From assembly GCF_024171815.1 (NCBI RefSeq), contig NZ_JAMTCJ010000002.1:1-64000 (forward strand): a stretch of DNA of 64,000 nucleotides. The letters run 5' to 3'. The DNA is from Williamsia maris. GTDB taxonomy: Bacteria; Actinomycetota; Actinomycetes; Mycobacteriales; Mycobacteriaceae. This document shows positions 61,808 through 64,000 of the stretch, piece after piece (the first letter of the stretch is position 1; each line of letters starts with the position of its first letter). Made by a program: the position numbers and the translations under genes. Below the pieces are notes generated by a model. The model did not search any database, was not told the origin of the DNA, and saw only the letters and a list, made by a program, of their open reading frames with translations.

Positions 61808-63238
61808 GTGCAGACCACACCGTTGCTCACGGGGCAGCGCCCCGGCGACATCCGACGACTCGCCCGCCCGGTGAATCTCATCGCCGCGGCAAGCGTCGTC
61901 GTCTCGCTGATCGTGGGGTTGCGGGTCGAGCCGTCCACCCTATGGGGATTCCTCCCCATCGCCCTCTACGGAATACTCGCCGCGCTGGGCATGCGGATCC
62001 TGGTGGCCACGTCGGTGGCGGTCCTCTCGGCCGCCCTGCTCCTGCTCCCCGGCCCGCAGGTGGTGGTCGAGATCGCACGTGAGTCGGCGGTCGATCAGGT
62101 GACGATCATCGGTGTGGTGATCCTGCTGGGCGGCGGCCTTGCCGAGATCCTGCGTGCGAGTGGGGCCGCGACCAGGATCGTGTCGGCAGCCATCCGGGTG
62201 GCCGGTACCTCGAACACGACGTCGGTGGCCGCCGGGATCATGCTGACGTGCCTGCTGCTGGTCGCCGCGTTGGGAACGCTCGCCGGGGCGCTCGCGGTTG
62301 CCGTGCCGGTGTTGCTGCCGGTGGCCGCGCGCGCCGGGCTCACGAGGTCGGCCACCGCGTCGGCGATCTTCATCGGCGGCTGCGCGGGATTCGCGATCGC
62401 ACCGTTCGCCGGCGGGAACATCGCGATCATGCAGGCCGCCGACACCGGGTATCTCGGGTATCTGCTCCACGGCGGCGGGCCCCTGGCCGTGCTGTCGATC
62501 GTGGTCGGCATGATCGTCGTCCCGTGGATGCAGAGGCGGACCGTAGGCGGGGACGACCACTATTCGCCGGACGAGCTGGGGGCAATCGAGACCGACTCCC
62601 CCGCCGTCGACGACCGGCGCGCCGGTCGGGCCGCGGTGGCGTTCGCCGTGACCCTTCTGGCCGTTCTCGTCGTCGCGACCATCACCACCGCAGGCATCGC
62701 ACTGCCGCTGATCGCGTTACCGCTCCTCGCGGTCGTCACCGCTGCGGGTGCGGGGATGTCACCGAAGACGTTTGCGATCAACGCCTATCGCGGTGCGGCC
62801 AAGCTGGCGTGGCTGTTCGTGCTGTTCTATCTGCTGGCCCTGCTGTTCAACGCCATCGCACGGTTGAACCCGTTCACCGTCGTCCTCGGGTCGTACGGAT
62901 CCGAGATCAGGGGTCTGACGCCGTTCCTGTTCGCGATGACGGTCGCGCTCATCGGCTGGGTCGGTGTACCAGGTGCGTCGGCCGCGCAGGTGGTGCTGCT
63001 GGACAAGATCTTCGGTGAGCTCGCATCCATCGCGGGGATCGGCGCCGGGGTCTGGGTGGTGGTGTTGCTGTTCGCCTCCAAGGCCGACACCTACGGTCCG
63101 CTGCCGAACGTGAACATGCTGGGCGTGATGGGGCTGTGTCGCTCGGCGAACGTCCGCAACATCCTGATCACCGGGTGGTGCGTGTTGCTTCCCGCGGTCG
63201 CCATGTACACGCTGTTCATCTATCTCGGGACCCGGTGA
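61808..63238 (+). CDS. Polytopic permease (GntP/ion-transporter superfamily-like)
   Basis: 476 residues with about 12 hydrophobic segments. Two similar halves meet at a hydrophilic loop (QRRTVGGDDHYSPDELGAIE). Conserved polar patches inside helices (GGCAGFAIAPFAGGNIAIMQ; GWVGVPGASAAQVVLLDKIFGELA) resemble the re-entrant regions of GntP/NhaC-type transporters. The cargo cannot be predicted. GTG start. It stands alone behind a palindrome. Confidence 0.65.
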   Translation: MQTTPLLTGQRPGDIRRLARPVNLIAAASVVVSLIVGLRVEPSTLWGFLPIALYGILAALGMRILVATSVAVLSAALLLLPGPQVVVEIARESAVDQVTIIGVVILLGGGLAEILRASGAATRIVSAAIRVAGTSNTTSVAAGIMLTCLLLVAALGTLAGALAVAVPVLLPVAARAGLTRSATASAIFIGGCAGFAIAPFAGGNIAIMQAADTGYLGYLLHGGGPLAVLSIVVGMIVVPWMQRRTVGGDDHYSPDELGAIETDSPAVDDRRAGRAAVAFAVTLLAVLVVATITTAGIALPLIALPLLAVVTAAGAGMSPKTFAINAYRGAAKLAWLFVLFYLLALLFNAIARLNPFTVVLGSYGSEIRGLTPFLFAMTVALIGWVGVPGASAAQVVLLDKIFGELASIAGIGAGVWVVVLLFASKADTYGPLPNVNMLGVMGLCRSANVRNILITGWCVLLPAVAMYTLFIYLGTR

Positions 63239-63340
63239 GATCGCTCCGAATCGGCCATCTTTCGTAAGTTCACCGCCAACTGTGCGCGGTGTCCGATCTC
63301 GGCCCGCCGAAGTGGTTCTCGGCTCGCTACGGTGACGTCC

Positions 63341-63883
63341 ATGCCGATCGAACCGGAGACCAAGAGCTGGACCTGGGTGTTGGAGAAGCCCTGCGACGCA
63401 TGTGGGTTGGATGCCTCGCAGGTCGACTTCCGCGACATCCCCGACCTCATCATCGCGAACGCCGCGCAGTGGTCCGATGCGCTCGACCTCGGTGATCCCC
63501 GTCTGCGGCCGAACGACTCGACCTGGTCACCGCTGGAGTACGCCGCCCACGTTCGCGACGTCTTCCGCCGGTTCGCCACACGCATCGACCTGATGATCAC
63601 CGAGGACGATCCCGAGTTCGAGAACTGGGACCAGGACGCGACTGCGGTCACCGATCGCTACAACGAGCAGGATCCGGCCACCGTTCTGCGCGAGTTGGCC
63701 TCCGAAGGGGCGACATTGGCCGAGGTGTTCCGGTCGGTGCCCGACGATGCGCTCGGCCGGAGCGGGCGGCGAAGCGACGGGAGCACCTTCACCGTCGAGA
63801 CGCTCGGTCAATACTTCATCCACGATCCGGTGCACCACCTGTTCGACGTGACCGGGCAACGTTTCCCGTCGACCGTGCCCTAA
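63341..63883 (+). CDS. DinB-family protein
   Basis: 180 residues from the ATG at 63341, with a GTG three codons earlier as an alternative. It has a four-helix DinB/MycE-like bundle: SPLEYAAHVRDVFRRFATRIDLM and GQYFIHDPVHHLFDV provide the three His metal ligands. Many actinobacterial members are mycothiol-dependent transferases or isomerases. The first 22-bp repeat unit contains its stop codon. Confidence 0.82.
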   Translation: MPIEPETKSWTWVLEKPCDACGLDASQVDFRDIPDLIIANAAQWSDALDLGDPRLRPNDSTWSPLEYAAHVRDVFRRFATRIDLMITEDDPEFENWDQDATAVTDRYNEQDPATVLRELASEGATLAEVFRSVPDDALGRSGRRSDGSTFTVETLGQYFIHDPVHHLFDVTGQRFPSTVP

Positions 63884-63958
63884 TCACCCGCCGACCGTGC
63901 CCTAATCACCCGCCAAGCGGGCCCTAATCACCCGCCAAGCGGGCCCTGACAACCCGCC
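63871..63958. repeat. Four tandem copies of a 22-bp unit
   Basis: Units start at 63871, 63893, 63915 and 63937; two begin GACCGTGCCCTAATCACCC and two begin AAGCGGGCCCT. The unit junctions at 63909-63921 and 63931-63943 make short hairpins (CCCGC-CAA-GCGGG). Lying between convergent genes, the array may serve as a bidirectional terminator. Confidence 0.9.
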
Positions 63959-63967
63959 GAACGTGCC

Positions 63968-64000
63968 TCACCGACGTCGCCGCGCGCGTTGTTCGAGGAG
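63968..64000 (-). CDS. C-terminal end of a minus-strand gene
   Basis: The minus strand from the window edge reads LLEQRARRRR and a TGA at 63968-63970, which looks like an Arg-rich protein end. Only ten codons are visible, so identity cannot be judged. Confidence 0.35.
   Translation of the reverse strand, partial: LLEQRARRRR

Noticed and set aside
63871-63958. Possible CRISPR array
   Set aside because: Units are directly adjacent without spacers, only four copies, and no cas genes are present.

Overview
The window is chromosomal DNA from a high-GC actinobacterium, most likely a mycolic-acid organism of the Gordonia/Rhodococcus/Williamsia kind. The evidence is the codon usage, many GTG starts and ATGA/GTGA overlaps, a SigC-type ECF sigma factor close in length and sequence to the mycobacterial one, a fused PcaL, and a CtaG/CopD fusion of mycobacterial type. 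No tRNA, rRNA, insertion sequence, prophage or CRISPR array was seen. The first and last genes are cut by the window edges.

Region 1 (1-9 kb): the end of an LCP cell-wall ligase, a secreted or membrane esterase, a NarL-type two-component system followed by a lipoprotein with a glutamine-amidotransferase-like (BPL_N) fold, a CPA1 Na+/H+ antiporter, and a membrane-anchored alpha/beta hydrolase.

Region 2 (9-20.8 kb), a copper/redox island around sigC: a DJ-1/PfpI protein of isonitrile-hydratase type, a DsbA-like thiol-disulfide protein, sigC, a copper P1B-ATPase, a CtaG/CopD fusion, a ZAS-motif membrane protein (candidate anti-sigma factor), a PepSY membrane protein plus DUF5134 protein, and a NiCoT cobalt/nickel permease behind a cobalamin riboswitch. 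Four genes of this island carry the same promoter-like element, GGGAAC-N17-CGAC(T/A)AC, with identical spacing. It is proposed as the signature of one ECF sigma regulon, probably SigC. This is the most interesting signal in the window.

Region 3 (20.8-29 kb): a catabolic cluster of unknown substrate. It has an atypical SDR, a short-chain dehydrogenase, an alpha/beta hydrolase, a TetR regulator, a fumarylacetoacetate-hydrolase-family enzyme, an extradiol-dioxygenase-like VOC protein, an FAD aromatic hydroxylase, a thioesterase and an HxlR regulator. Two near-identical TetR-type operators flank it.

Region 4 (29-42 kb), the beta-ketoadipate pathway: IclR-pcaIJ; an AraC-regulated resorcinol/hydroxyquinol branch (FAD hydroxylase, maleylacetate reductase, hydroxyquinol 1,2-dioxygenase); the protocatechuate operon pcaHGBL; divergent pcaR; and pobA. 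Both branches make 3-oxoadipate, which pcaIJ activates. The final thiolase, pcaF, is not in the window.

Region 5 (42-64 kb): mainly small regulator/NAD(P)-dependent-oxidoreductase pairs (TetR, HxlR, XRE, MarR and LysR next to SDR, NmrA, OYE, Gfo/Idh and VOC enzymes), several with clear palindromic operators. There are also an acyltransferase, membrane proteins, a GAF-ANTAR regulator, a chloroperoxidase-like hydrolase, a permease and a DinB protein. The window ends in a 22-bp tandem repeat between two convergent genes.
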